NCBI GenBank assembly: GCA_947503885.1
Contig: CANNFD010000009.1
Coordinates: 1 to 64,000 of the forward strand
Direction: 5' to 3'
From: an uncultured Olleya sp.
GTDB taxonomy: Bacteria; Bacteroidota; Bacteroidia; Flavobacteriales; Flavobacteriaceae
DNA length: 64,000 bases
Positions 8,296 to 18,185 of this stretch are shown here, one piece after another (the first letter of the stretch is position 1; each line of letters starts with the position of its first letter). Made by a program: the position numbers and the translations under genes. Under the pieces are notes generated by a model. It was not told where the DNA came from. It made no database searches and saw nothing but the letters and a program-made list of their open reading frames with translations.

Positions 8296-9681
8296 ATTAA
8301 TATAGAAACCGATTTAAAAGACATACACGATTTTTATGATAAGCTAGTTCCTTCTAAAATAGAAGGACTAGCTCTTTATATATTACACAAGCATATTGAC
8401 CTAGACTATATAGAGCCAATTTTTAAAGATATTGATCTTGAGCGCGCAATTATAGAGGCAACAAACTATTTTCAAACAGGTCAGCCTCAAACAGAAAAAA
8501 TACTGCATAACCTTACCGTCTTTTTCTTAGAGAATCCACCCAATGATTCTTATTCTTATATACTAAGTGATTATGCTCATAGGTTTCTTAAACTTATTGG
8601 AAAGAAATTATTTAACGAGCATACACATTTTCCACTCAGGAAAACCTTTAAAGATTATGGTCTATTCAAATCTGAAAAAATAAAAACTATTGAAGATTTT
8701 AGGGCTTGGTATCAATACAATTTTCAAAACAGTAGTAAAGAGAATATCCTCGACCATCTTGAAGCCCTTAAGGATTTAGTAAACAAATCAGTTATTAAAC
8801 TTAATGAGCTTTCAAATACGAGTGATACCGAGGCTATTAATAATCTGGATGAATTTGTGAGCAGGTTTAAGGACATCGCCTCTAAGTCTGATGAAATTGC
8901 CGAAATTTTACGTCTAAGTAGTATACTTAACATTGAGATTCTTAAGGTAACAGATTTTTTTGGTAATAAAATCATAGATTTCCCACATCCAGAAACTAAG
9001 GTTGAAAAAGAATTACTCAATTCTATAAAGTTAGAATATGATGATGCTTTGGATATTCAAGAAGAAGTAACCTCATTTTTTAATTTAATTGATCTTAAGT
9101 TACAACAAATAGTAGATCGTTCACTATATGCAAGTGACCAACTTGAGCAATTTAAAGAGAATTTTAGAAATCATTCTATCTTTAGAATCAACCTGAAAAA
9201 ATTCTTGCAATTTACTTTAGAGAATGCTACTTATTCAAAATCTAATCTTGTTGAGTTGTCAGATAAGTTTCCTTTAAAATCAATTCCTAATCAAGATTTT
9301 AAGTTCATATCGCCTAAGTATTATGATGATTTTTTTAAAAAAAGAAATTTTATAAAGCCTGTTGTTTATAACCAACAATATGCCGAGAAGGAGAACAAAA
9401 AAGCATCAGAGTTATTACGTAAGCAAGAACTCTCAGCAAAACTATTAAGAAAGTACAAAGACATTCTAGTAAAAACTAAACGACTCGATTTTACAAATCA
9501 TTTTTACAACATTTTAGAAGATGAAAAAGATTCTGAGGTAGCCCTAACGGTTTGCTATGACCTTGTTCGATTTGCAAACGAAACTAAAGGTTATACAATT
9601 AACATTAACAGAGAATTATCCAAGAACTACAAATTAAAAGATATATTAATATGGCAATTAGTGATACAAAAGACAGTTTAG
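8296..9681 (+). CDS. jetA: Wadjet subunit JetA-like (SMC-complex kleisin-type protein), non-canonical start
   Basis: The frame is open from the TAA at 8287-8289 to 9681. It contains no ATG, GTG or TTG until 8857, which would remove the first 187 residues. The sequence before that (NIETDLKDIHDFYDKLVPSK, IEGLALYILHKH) looks fully coding, so I place the start at ATT 8296, giving 461 residues, close to the usual JetA size. JetA is the kleisin-like subunit that joins JetC and JetB in the SMC complex that recognises and lets JetD cut circular plasmids. No motif is diagnostic; the call rests on gene order and sizes. Overlaps jetB by 31 bp. The start may equally be a decayed ATG, which would cripple the operon. 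Confidence 0.65.
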   Translation: MNIETDLKDIHDFYDKLVPSKIEGLALYILHKHIDLDYIEPIFKDIDLERAIIEATNYFQTGQPQTEKILHNLTVFFLENPPNDSYSYILSDYAHRFLKLIGKKLFNEHTHFPLRKTFKDYGLFKSEKIKTIEDFRAWYQYNFQNSSKENILDHLEALKDLVNKSVIKLNELSNTSDTEAINNLDEFVSRFKDIASKSDEIAEILRLSSILNIEILKVTDFFGNKIIDFPHPETKVEKELLNSIKLEYDDALDIQEEVTSFFNLIDLKLQQIVDRSLYASDQLEQFKENFRNHSIFRINLKKFLQFTLENATYSKSNLVELSDKFPLKSIPNQDFKFISPKYYDDFFKKRNFIKPVVYNQQYAEKENKKASELLRKQELSAKLLRKYKDILVKTKRLDFTNHFYNILEDEKDSEVALTVCYDLVRFANETKGYTININRELSKNYKLKDILIWQLVIQKTV

Positions 9682-10340
9682 ACAACCCACTACAGTTTTT
9701 AAATAATTCTGATGTTAAGGATCATTTTGCTAACCTGAATATAGAGCTTTTAAAGGGACGTCATATTCAGGAAGATGAATTTTACATATTCAAGATATTA
9801 GATAAGTATGAAGAAGAGTTAAAATATTATTATTTACATTTTTATAATCTTGAGTTAGAAAGGATATCTTTTAATACTATTTCCTATTTCTACCTAACAT
9901 TTGTAGGTGATTCAAAAGGTGTACTATCTTCTCAAAAACGGCATAAGGAACTTTCAGCTATAGAAACTATTACAGCAATTACGATACTCAATATGTATTA
10001 TGAAAAGCTTTTTGAACGAGAGAAAGAAGTAACATACGTAGACATTAAAGAAAAAATTGAAACTAGTGAACACAGTGATGCATTTAAGTCTGCTTTCTTT
10101 AAAGGAATGATAAAAGATCATTATACCTCTACAGAATGGATAAATGTTTTTAAAAATTTAAAAAATGTGATTAGCGATTTTGACCAACTAGGGTGGGTAG
10201 AAAAAATACCTATTGACGACGAGAAAAATTTTAAATTTAAGATTAAGGAATCTATCCATAGATTTCAAATCCTCTACGAAAATGAAATAAAAAACTATAA
10301 CGAGTTTGTCTCAAACTATTTATTGCAATACAATGACTAA
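9651..10340 (+). CDS. jetB: Wadjet subunit JetB-like (KITE-type protein)
   Basis: 229 residues, helical, charged, no membrane segment. Size and position between the JetA-like and SMC genes fit JetB (DUF4194-like), the winged-helix KITE subunit that binds the kleisin. It overlaps jetA by 31 bp and jetC by 8 bp (ATGACTAA), so the three are translated together. Sequence alone would not identify it; the context does. Confidence 0.65.
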   Translation: MAISDTKDSLDNPLQFLNNSDVKDHFANLNIELLKGRHIQEDEFYIFKILDKYEEELKYYYLHFYNLELERISFNTISYFYLTFVGDSKGVLSSQKRHKELSAIETITAITILNMYYEKLFEREKEVTYVDIKEKIETSEHSDAFKSAFFKGMIKDHYTSTEWINVFKNLKNVISDFDQLGWVEKIPIDDEKNFKFKIKESIHRFQILYENEIKNYNEFVSNYLLQYND

Positions 10341-13300
10341 TTATCCTGTAATACACTCCATATCTACTGTCGGTATAGTAATGCATTATAATCAAGACTA
10401 CCTTTTACATCCAGTAAGAACAGACTTTACAGGTAAAAACGGTATAGGTAAATCTCTTATAGCAGATTTACTTCAAATACTGTTTATTGCAGATAAAAAG
10501 AACATAACATTTGGAACAGATAGTGTGAAAAAAGAACATAGACAGATCCACACACTACCTTATGATACAGACGATGCATATGTTTTTATAAACATAGAAA
10601 TTAAAAAAGGTGAGTATATTACAATAGGAGCAAATATTCCTAATAAGAGTAGTAAACCCATTAAGTCTTTTTGGATACTCAATAAAGCCTATAGTTTTAT
10701 TACTGATAACAATCCCAAACGAGATGAGATATCGCATTTGTTAATTCCTAAAGACAAGATTCCATACAACCAGGACTTTATTGTAAATGGGGAGATACCA
10801 TCTATAGAAAATTTAATTGTTCATCTTAGAAGCAAAGAACTTTATTTAAGAAGTTTTGCTGATACAAGTTCTAAAAAGGAATTCTATGAGTTCTTATTTC
10901 ATAAAAAGGTCTTTCCTATTAACCTTTCTATTAAAAGTCATCTGTCCGCTTTCGCGAAAGTTATTCAGGCCTTTTCAAAAGCAAATACACTTAATACAGA
11001 GAGTGATTCTAGTCTAAAAAGTTTTCTCTTTGAAGATAAAAAAGCAGAAATTGAAGGAGAATACAAAAACAATAAAGCAAAACTAAAGAACTTAATAAAG
11101 AAATATGGTGATCTTAAAAAGTTTACCACTTTACTAACTTCAAAAAGAAATAGCCTAGAAGATCTAAGCAAATTAAAAAAACTTCAAGAAAATGCTCAAA
11201 AAGAATATAGTATTGCCGAATATTTTGACGCTAAAACCCAGTACGCTTCTAAGCAAGAGGAATTTAAAAGCGCAAATGAAATATTAAAAAAAGACGAAGC
11301 TCAGATAGTAGATTTAGGTAAACAAATACCTAAACTGAAGAATAACAAAACGACTGCTAGCTCAACACATAAAAGAGCATCTGCATCGGTCAAGGCACTA
11401 TACAATTACTCAAGTCATCTACAACCATATTTAATTTCAGAAAAAAGTTTAGGAGAATTAAATGAGCTTAACCTACCTGATTTATCTAAAGAAAAGAAGG
11501 AGGTAGTAGATATTAAAAATCATACCCTTTTAGATATAAAGAATAGTGTTGCAGTACTAACACCACTTATTAAAAAACACAAAACACTATCAGATATAGA
11601 AAATAAATATGTGCTTCAGCAAAAAGCATTAAATGATAGAAAAACCACCTTACATAATCAACTTAAAGTACAAAGTGATCTAAAATCTATACTCTCCTTG
11701 AACACTGATAACTCTTTGTTTTCTCAGATAATTAAAGAAAAAAAGCCATTAACTAAACGTCAAGAAACAGTTCTTTTAAAATTATTAAAAAACGTGAGTT
11801 GGTTTAAGCCAGATAATGTTGAGGAAGGTATACAGTACACAGATTTACTATCTATTTATAAAGATGAAAATATTATAGAGGATAAGGAAAATAAAGGCTA
11901 TTGGCTTAAAACGGGAGCTCTTAATACATTTGTAAATTACTCTAAGGACAGTCAAGTTTTAAAAGATCCAAAAAATTTAAAACAACTACTTCAAAACAAA
12001 GCTAAAGAAGTAAACAAGTCAATAGACTTAATAGAGAACGAATTAAATGCTATTAAAAATTTTGAAGATGACACCACTTTCAACAAAGAGCTTATTAAGG
12101 TAGATATTGTTTTAGACCAAGATATACTTAACAATACAAAAGTTAATAGCTATAAAGATGCTATTAAGATTATTAAAAACATTTCATCTAAAAAGGATGA
12201 GTATGAGCAATCATATAAAGATCAATTATCCGTATTAAATGGATTAAAAGAGCAAATTGATTTAGAGTTTGAAAACGCAACAATTACAAAGTCCATATCT
12301 AAAGCAGAAGAAAAAGAGGAGAAACTTCATAAGCAATTAAATGAGGCAACTAGAAAATTAACTGTAGCAGAGACCACTCTAGAATTGCTGGAGAACACTA
12401 TTGAGGAAAAAAGGAAATTGCCAAAAAAACTACAAGTAGAAGTAGGAAATTTAAAAAGCACAAGTGATAGTTTAGGAGCTATACTCAATAAAAAACACCC
12501 TGATATTTCATTAACTATAAATGAAGAAGAAGGTCAAGAAAGCGAGCTTAAAGAAGCAGAAAAAACATTAAATGCTCTTGAGATTAGATACAAATCGAAA
12601 TATGAGTCTATCGTAGAAATTTTTAGCGAGATTAAGGATGATATTGAAATTAAAGAACAAATAGAACTAAATAGTTTTAGCTATGAAATCTTAGAGTTTA
12701 AGCTTTTAGGTAAAAATATAAAAGAGATAAAAAATATTACGGAGGCATTAGAAAAAGCAAATAGTGAGCGTTATAAAATGCGAAAAACTATTCACGAGAC
12801 AATGCTTAAAATATTTCAAAAAACACGAGATGAATTTGCAAAATATCGCTCAGTAGTTTTTGACCTCAATACCTTTTTTAAGGGAAGAATTATTAGCCAG
12901 AAATATTATTTTCAAATCGAATTTAATCCAAAAAAAGAATTTAAAATAGACTGGATTAATGACCTACAAATGCGAGCTCAAATAGTAGGTGAAGAAGGAG
13001 AACTGTTTGAGGCAGATTCAATAGAATCTTATGTAGAAAACTTCTTTAAAGAAGTGACCTCAGTAAAAAATGATATTCGTTTTTCAGACCTATTAGATCC
13101 TAAATCTTATTTTAATTTAAAGACAAAGTTTACAGATAAGAACAACAATGAAAAACCAGGAAGCACAGGAGAAAGTTATACTGCACTAGTGTTATTAGGT
13201 ATAGGTAGACTATCAATTGTAGTTAAGAAAAACAGGCCTGGACTCAGGTTTTTAATATTAGAAGAAGTTTCAAATCTTGATTCGTCTAATTTTAGTACGT

Positions 13301-13509
13301 TCCCAAGTATAGCGGAGGATTTTAATTATCAAATCATTACAATGACACCAAGACCATTTGGTTCAGACTCAGAAGGCGGTTGGTATCTACACCAGCTTAT
13401 TGAAGGTGTAGATGATAAGAACATAAACTACCCGACACCTAATAGTTCTTACAAGACAAATGAAGATAACGAGCAATTATTTTTTTATCTAAAAAGAACT
13501 CAAAATTAG
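10333..13509 (+). CDS. jetC: Wadjet SMC-like ATPase JetC
   Basis: With the ATG at 10333, which overlaps the jetB stop, the protein has 1058 residues, usual for JetC/MukB-like ATPases. The N-terminal head carries a Walker A motif (GKNGIGKS, residues 34-41). Two long Lys/Glu-rich coiled-coil arms with a hinge fill the middle (about 230-860). The C-terminal head has an ABC-type signature (GSTGESYTALVLLGIGRL) and Walker B (LRFLILEEVSNLD). It is expected to extrude DNA loops in the cytoplasm and trigger plasmid cleavage by JetD. It contains a CTTTCGCGAAAG palindrome (10949-10960) also seen elsewhere in the window. An upstream start at 10306 is possible but lies deep inside jetB. Confidence 0.88.
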   Translation: MTNYPVIHSISTVGIVMHYNQDYLLHPVRTDFTGKNGIGKSLIADLLQILFIADKKNITFGTDSVKKEHRQIHTLPYDTDDAYVFINIEIKKGEYITIGANIPNKSSKPIKSFWILNKAYSFITDNNPKRDEISHLLIPKDKIPYNQDFIVNGEIPSIENLIVHLRSKELYLRSFADTSSKKEFYEFLFHKKVFPINLSIKSHLSAFAKVIQAFSKANTLNTESDSSLKSFLFEDKKAEIEGEYKNNKAKLKNLIKKYGDLKKFTTLLTSKRNSLEDLSKLKKLQENAQKEYSIAEYFDAKTQYASKQEEFKSANEILKKDEAQIVDLGKQIPKLKNNKTTASSTHKRASASVKALYNYSSHLQPYLISEKSLGELNELNLPDLSKEKKEVVDIKNHTLLDIKNSVAVLTPLIKKHKTLSDIENKYVLQQKALNDRKTTLHNQLKVQSDLKSILSLNTDNSLFSQIIKEKKPLTKRQETVLLKLLKNVSWFKPDNVEEGIQYTDLLSIYKDENIIEDKENKGYWLKTGALNTFVNYSKDSQVLKDPKNLKQLLQNKAKEVNKSIDLIENELNAIKNFEDDTTFNKELIKVDIVLDQDILNNTKVNSYKDAIKIIKNISSKKDEYEQSYKDQLSVLNGLKEQIDLEFENATITKSISKAEEKEEKLHKQLNEATRKLTVAETTLELLENTIEEKRKLPKKLQVEVGNLKSTSDSLGAILNKKHPDISLTINEEEGQESELKEAEKTLNALEIRYKSKYESIVEIFSEIKDDIEIKEQIELNSFSYEILEFKLLGKNIKEIKNITEALEKANSERYKMRKTIHETMLKIFQKTRDEFAKYRSVVFDLNTFFKGRIISQKYYFQIEFNPKKEFKIDWINDLQMRAQIVGEEGELFEADSIESYVENFFKEVTSVKNDIRFSDLLDPKSYFNLKTKFTDKNNNEKPGSTGESYTALVLLGIGRLSIVVKKNRPGLRFLILEEVSNLDSSNFSTFPSIAEDFNYQIITMTPRPFGSDSEGGWYLHQLIEGVDDKNINYPTPNSSYKTNEDNEQLFFYLKRTQN

Positions 13510-13510
13510 T

Positions 13511-14437
13511 ATGAACTGGACAGTCCTTAAAGCCTTACATAAACTCTACGAGACAAGACGTATAAAAAAAACAATAACCCTGTCATCAGATCCGTATTTT
13601 CAGATGTTTCTTCAGACTGGAGAAGTTTATGAAGTTGGTAAATTTTATAATAGCACAGATAAATATGAAGGGCTTTATAGGGAAAAACATAGCAATAAAT
13701 ACGACATATATAAAGATTTTCTAGAACGCTTAGAGTTAGATAAAAAACGTTTTGAAGAAGATGATATTAATAAACTTATAGACTTAGAAAAAAAAGTAAA
13801 TAATGACACGCTAGTTCCTAGTCGGTCAGAGCTAATTAAAGCCCAAGAGTCTGTACGAGGATTTTCATTAATGTTTTTTAAAAATGATAAGTATCTAGAT
13901 AAAAAAGACTCTTTAATAGATGCTATAAATTTGATTTTAAATATCAAACTAGTCAGTAATAAAGACCAGCAATATCTGTACGTATTGCAATGTGAGAACC
14001 CTAAATTGATTGTACTTTGCGAAAATTTAGACTTTTTAAGAAAGGACAAATTACCCAGAGAAAATAAATATGAGTTATGGTATGCTGGTGGTAGAAACGT
14101 ACCTAAGCTAGCATATACTCCAGAAATAAGGAGAGGACTGCCTATATACTATTCTGGAGATTGGGATAAAGATGGGTTAGAAATATTTGAACTTGCAAAA
14201 AAGCATATACCAGATATTGAACTACTATATCCCAATGGGCAGTCTAAAAGTATTACATCTACAGATCATAAAAGCCATTGGAAATATCCAGAAGACCCAG
14301 ATGCAATTTCAGGACTTACACCATCTTTGTATACTGAAAGAGACAAAACTTTGATTAGAAATCTTATAAAAAGTGACCATTGGATTACAGAGGAAGGAAA
14401 TAACCTTAAAATAATGATAGAGACCAGTAATTCATAA
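13511..14437 (+). CDS. jetD: Wadjet nuclease subunit JetD-like (Toprim fold)
   Basis: 308 residues. The C-terminal half has the Toprim acidic residues: E171 in LIVLCENLDFL and D217/D219/D221 in the GDWDKDGLEIF segment, as in JetD (DUF2220-like, topoisomerase VI A-like). The N-terminal half is a charged helical region likely corresponding to the SMC-binding arm. It is shorter than most JetD proteins, which have nearer 400 residues, so the arm may be reduced. In Wadjet, JetD nicks and cuts the plasmid held by JetABC. It starts two bases after the jetC stop, so same operon. Confidence 0.82.
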   Translation: MNWTVLKALHKLYETRRIKKTITLSSDPYFQMFLQTGEVYEVGKFYNSTDKYEGLYREKHSNKYDIYKDFLERLELDKKRFEEDDINKLIDLEKKVNNDTLVPSRSELIKAQESVRGFSLMFFKNDKYLDKKDSLIDAINLILNIKLVSNKDQQYLYVLQCENPKLIVLCENLDFLRKDKLPRENKYELWYAGGRNVPKLAYTPEIRRGLPIYYSGDWDKDGLEIFELAKKHIPDIELLYPNGQSKSITSTDHKSHWKYPEDPDAISGLTPSLYTERDKTLIRNLIKSDHWITEEGNNLKIMIETSNS

Positions 14438-14445
14438 AATAACTA

Positions 14446-15996
14446 ATGGCAGTAATTAACAAAATAATAGCACCAAATCTTGAGCTTATAAAACTACTTA
14501 AGACAAACCGTAATGGTACCCTATCAGTACGCACATCGGCAAAACACCCTTATACAAATCTAAACTGTAATATAGATTTTACTGATAATATAACTGTAAA
14601 TCCCGATCCTTATATAACACAAAAACTGAATGATGCAGATTACAAATTAAAACCTGAAACTGAATTAAAACTAAGTTGTACAGATATTGATTACTACATA
14701 TTAGGAAAGCATATAATCCCCAATCATATATCTCTGCCTAATTTTGATGATCCAACAGTCACAAATACTTCAATTACTAAAAAAGTTATTTCAAATGTTT
14801 ACTCTATTTCAAATAAGAGTAAAACTCACTTTAAGAATACAAAATACTACCGATTATTGTTACCTATAAATAACGCAATTGTTTTGATGAGAGACTTTCA
14901 TCCAAGCTGGAATATAAACATAGATCAACTCAAAAGTTCAGATATATTAATCAAGTTAAAAATAGATTTACAGGGATATCATTTTTATACTGTGAAAAAG
15001 AAGGAAAATAGTTTTCTATGCATAGATGCGCTGTCCAAAATGAGTTATGATCAATTTACTAGAGTTTGTAATTCTATTTTAATGACTTATGCTTTTTTAA
15101 AGGGCAAATACTTTGGTGGTGAAGGCTACATTTTTTCTTATGAGAATAAAAATTTTGAAAGTCCTGCAGGTATTAAAACCATAAGCTATACAAAAAGTAA
15201 TTTAAAAGGTTTTGAACTTCATACTGCAAGTCCTCATAAGTATATGAAGTTTCAAGAAATGAAAATTGAAAAAGATAAAAACGGTACTCCTCAAAGAGTT
15301 AATCGTAATACGTCTTTAGAATATATGAATGAATTTCCTACGGAGAACTTTTCAAATCTTTGCACTTTGATTAATTCTAATGGACAGGTATTAAGATGTA
15401 TAGTAATACTGATTAATAGTCATTCTAACACTTTAGAACTAAAGGTACCTTCTCTATTTGTTGCATTAGAAAATATATCAAAAATGTTTGTTCAAGAAGA
15501 TAAAGGAAATTCTTTACTTATTGAAGAAACTACAATCATTAAAAAGATCAAAAAAATTGCCCATTGTGCTAAGAAAGAAGTTAACCAACTAAAAAGAGAC
15601 AACCAGCCTTTAAATCTATCTGATGCAGATTTAAAAGCATACAAAGCCAATTATGCCCGAATATGTTCAAAATTAGATGGTCTTAATCGTGGCACAAATA
15701 ATAAAAAGCTTTCTGAACCATTTGATAAATTCAACTATAAACTAAGTCAAGATGAATCTGATGCAATATTTATTGAGCGTAATAAGTTTTTACACGGTGA
15801 TGATTTTCTTTCAAGTAGTATAGACTATGAGGCAGAATTCAAAGGGTTATTTCACATCAGTATGATTGTGCATAAGCTTACAGCGATTTTACTTTTAAAA
15901 GCCTCTGGATTCTCTGGGCATATTGTTAATCTACCTAAAGTATATTCTTACATCAGTGAGAAAAAAGTTAAGGGTAAAGGTCTGATTAAAATATGA
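14446..15996 (+). CDS. Unknown Wadjet-operon protein with C-terminal HEPN-type RNase motif
   Basis: 516 residues, soluble, no match recognised for the first 400. Near the C-terminus R445-N-K-F-L-H450 followed by GDD fits the R-x4-6-H motif of HEPN ribonucleases. The helices around it (about 385-500) fit the ApeA-like group seen in abortive-infection proteins. It starts 8 bp after jetD and overlaps the next gene by 4 bp, so it is co-transcribed with jetABCD. Known type I Wadjet operons have only four genes, so a HEPN protein here could be a fifth accessory effector or an independent defence gene. HEPN call moderate; functional link inferred. Confidence 0.55.
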   Translation: MAVINKIIAPNLELIKLLKTNRNGTLSVRTSAKHPYTNLNCNIDFTDNITVNPDPYITQKLNDADYKLKPETELKLSCTDIDYYILGKHIIPNHISLPNFDDPTVTNTSITKKVISNVYSISNKSKTHFKNTKYYRLLLPINNAIVLMRDFHPSWNINIDQLKSSDILIKLKIDLQGYHFYTVKKKENSFLCIDALSKMSYDQFTRVCNSILMTYAFLKGKYFGGEGYIFSYENKNFESPAGIKTISYTKSNLKGFELHTASPHKYMKFQEMKIEKDKNGTPQRVNRNTSLEYMNEFPTENFSNLCTLINSNGQVLRCIVILINSHSNTLELKVPSLFVALENISKMFVQEDKGNSLLIEETTIIKKIKKIAHCAKKEVNQLKRDNQPLNLSDADLKAYKANYARICSKLDGLNRGTNNKKLSEPFDKFNYKLSQDESDAIFIERNKFLHGDDFLSSSIDYEAEFKGLFHISMIVHKLTAILLLKASGFSGHIVNLPKVYSYISEKKVKGKGLIKI

Positions 15997-17188
15997 TGAC
16001 ACCTTCAGAAAAGGACATAGAAAAATTATGCAGAATATCGTTTTTACCTTTTTGGAGTTTTCCAAATCCAATAGGAAGAAATGGAAAAGAATTTTGTGAC
16101 TTGCTTGTAGTATGCGCTAATACAGTCATTATTATATCTGTAAAGACATTAAGTTTTCAGAACATAAAGATATAGAAATTCAGCAAAAGCGTTGGTCAAA
16201 TAAAGCTATAGAGAGCTCTATAAATCAGTTTATAGGAGCTGAGCAGTATTTAAATTTTGTAGATAGTATTCTTTTAAAAGACAGAAAGACATCAATTAAA
16301 TTATCTGATAAAGATAAAAGGGTGATTTATAGAATTGCCATTGCTTTTGGAAGCGACAAAGATTACCAAATTCCTATTGGAAATTATGAAGAGGAGTTCG
16401 TAGATGTTTTTGACGAAAAATCTACTGCAACTATCCTTTCAGAGCTAGATACAATAACTGATTTTACAAACTACTTAAGAGCAAAAGAAGCATTTCTTCA
16501 AAATTGCAATTTGCTCGTGGCGCGCGAGGTTGACTTTTTAGCAGTTTATATCGAGACAGCTTTAGAGTTTAAACAACCTATAAATGTTCTTAACTGTCCT
16601 AATGATTTATGGAAGAGCTATATTTCATCTCTAGAGTATTACGATTGGCAAAAGACCATTAAACCTAGTTTTATATGGGGTTATATGATAAATCATCTTT
16701 TCAATTAGCATATAACAGACGCTACTAATCAAGAAAGAAGAGATAGTATAGAGTTTGCAGTAAGGTTAATAAATCAGGAAAACAGAATGAATAGAATAGA
16801 ACTAGGAATATGTTTAGATGATGCAATTAATAAGCAGTCTAATGGTAGGATCTTGTTGCCCCAAGAAGGTGCTAACCATCTGTATGTATTTATTACTTTA
16901 ACCCAATCTAATGGGGAAGGAAAAGAACAGGAACTTGAATTGAGATGTATAGTAGCAAGAAAACTAAATCCATCTGTACATAATGTGATTGCTATTGGTT
17001 CTAACACTCAAGGTAATAGTGTTTTTGATTTATACCACTTTTACATTCCAAATCTAACAGAGGAATTTATTGAAAATGCCACTCAAATTCAAGAAGAGTT
17101 TGAGTATTTTAAAAATTCAAAAATGTCTAGTAGCTCAGATTTTAGGCACAATAAATTTGAAATTTTTGGAATAAACCCCAAAAATTAA
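15993..17188 (+). pseudogene. Broken nuclease-like gene (frameshift plus in-frame stop)
   Basis: The first 50 residues (SFPNPIGRNGKEFCDLLVVC, then VIIISVKD after correction) look like a restriction-endonuclease-type core: an aspartate before two strands, ending in V-K. At 16143-16147 the frame shifts by one base; sense continues in the other frame as DIKFSEHKDIEIQQKRWSNK. That frame runs to a TAG at 16706-16708 and continues in the same frame (HITDATNQERRDSIEFAVRL) to 17188. One lost base and one nonsense codon therefore break a gene of about 397 codons. Overlap with the HEPN gene stop shows it was the sixth gene of the operon. Confidence 0.75.
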
Positions 17189-17205
17189 ATTCAGACTCAT
17201 TAAAC

Positions 17206-17742
17206 TCAAACAAAAGGATTAACTTCTGCAGGAGTCCCACTAGGATAACCCCAAGCCACATACTGTGATTTTAAATTATCTATATCCAAATGCACAAATG
17301 TCTTACCAACACCAATTCGTTTAAAACCAACATCACGAGCAGCTTGTACCAAATTATTACGAATTGTTTTAGAATACGCCTTAATATCAACCGCTTTACA
17401 GGTTGGCATTTTATGAGAAGAATTTGAAACACCACCAACCTTTTTATTATGAGATGGAGTGCGAGCACCTGAATTAATCCAGCTAAAAATAGGATAACCA
17501 GTTCTAGCTTCCAATTGCTGAAGCATAAAAATTAATTGTCGATCCATACAATTACCCGAACCAGGCACATCTGGACTATCAAACACAGATAAATCAATGG
17601 GTTGATGTCTAATAATTTTAGTTCGATTTATTGTGGTTTTTTGTTTTTTGTAAACCACAAAAGCACCCAAAAGTAACAAGGATAAAGTGCCTAAACCAAA
17701 ATAAATATGTTGATTATCATTTTTTATCACAGCCACAACCAT
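17206..17742 (-). CDS. Membrane-anchored M15-type peptidase (cell-wall hydrolase)
   Basis: 178 residues with one membrane segment (about 12-31) and a C-terminal peptidase M15 domain. The zinc ligands are present: H110 in SSHKMPTCKAVD, D119, and H151 in FVHLD. R94 in SGARTPSHN also matches the family. M15 enzymes cleave peptidoglycan cross-peptides. A tailless phage could carry this in the virion membrane for entry or use it for lysis. It is the last gene of the leftward element operon and probably marks its left edge. Five residues are inserted between the His and the Asp relative to the usual spacing. Confidence 0.85.
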   Translation of the reverse strand: MVVAVIKNDNQHIYFGLGTLSLLLLGAFVVYKKQKTTINRTKIIRHQPIDLSVFDSPDVPGSGNCMDRQLIFMLQQLEARTGYPIFSWINSGARTPSHNKKVGGVSNSSHKMPTCKAVDIKAYSKTIRNNLVQAARDVGFKRIGVGKTFVHLDIDNLKSQYVAWGYPSGTPAEVNPFV

Positions 17743-17863
17743 TTACAGGTGCTTTACTTTTCTTATACCTTAAGTATAAATCCGAACCAATTTTTATTGC
17801 ACTTAGTAAAATAAATGTACCAAAAATGTAATTCAATGTATTATTTCCTTTGTCCACGTTCAT
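17717..17863 (-). CDS. 48-residue single-pass membrane protein
   Basis: A short frame from ATG 17863 (MNVDKGNNTLNYIFGTF) with a membrane helix at about 12-30, a basic stretch, and a cysteine-containing tail NGCGCDKK. It overlaps the M15 gene by 26 bp and the upstream gene by 23 bp in different frames, consistent with tightly packed translation. No family recognised. It fits the pattern of many single-pass proteins in this cluster. Confidence 0.6.
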   Translation of the reverse strand: MNVDKGNNTLNYIFGTFILLSAIKIGSDLYLRYKKSKAPVNGCGCDKK

Positions 17864-18182
17864 CGTTTTTCTTTTTATTAAATAATTGAATTTCTGCTTC
17901 TAATTGATCTACGTATTTTTCTAGTTCAGTAATACGATCTTTTTGTTTGGTAATTGTTTTATTCATTAAGGCATTCTTACTCTCTAACTGCTTTAGTCGT
18001 TTTTCCATATTTTCAGACCAAAGCTTATAGTTTTCTACCACGAGACTATTGGCTTGAACATTTAGGTTTCGTATTTCGGCATTTTTTAGCTTTTTTTGCA
18101 TTCCTAATTGAAGTAAGACTTCAATGAGTTTCCAAAACCCTGTTGCTCCAAGAACTATGGCTAGAATTTTTAACACATCCAT
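17841..18182 (-). CDS. Single-pass membrane protein with coiled coil
   Basis: 113 residues: N-terminal membrane helix (about 4-25), then a continuous charged coiled coil (about 30-105) rich in Lys, Glu, Leu and Asn. It resembles inner-membrane spanins or small virion coiled-coil proteins in shape only. It lies in the lysis-type end of the operon, between the M15 peptidase and the spanin-like pair. Confidence 0.65.
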   Translation of the reverse strand: MDVLKILAIVLGATGFWKLIEVLLQLGMQKKLKNAEIRNLNVQANSLVVENYKLWSENMEKRLKQLESKNALMNKTITKQKDRITELEKYVDQLEAEIQLFNKKKNDERGQRK

Positions 18183-18185
18183 TAT

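Noticed and set aside
8857-9681. Short jetA starting at GTG 8857
   Set aside because: About 187 upstream codons in the same frame read as normal protein and match the expected JetA length.
16130-16150. Programmed -1 frameshift in the nuclease-like gene
   Set aside because: No slippery heptamer or clear downstream structure, and a second lesion (TAG) also breaks the gene.
17189-17230. Possible attL resembling the ssrA 3' end (ACTC...CAAACAA)
   Set aside because: Only a few bases match and no aligned block is long enough; the left junction is not established.
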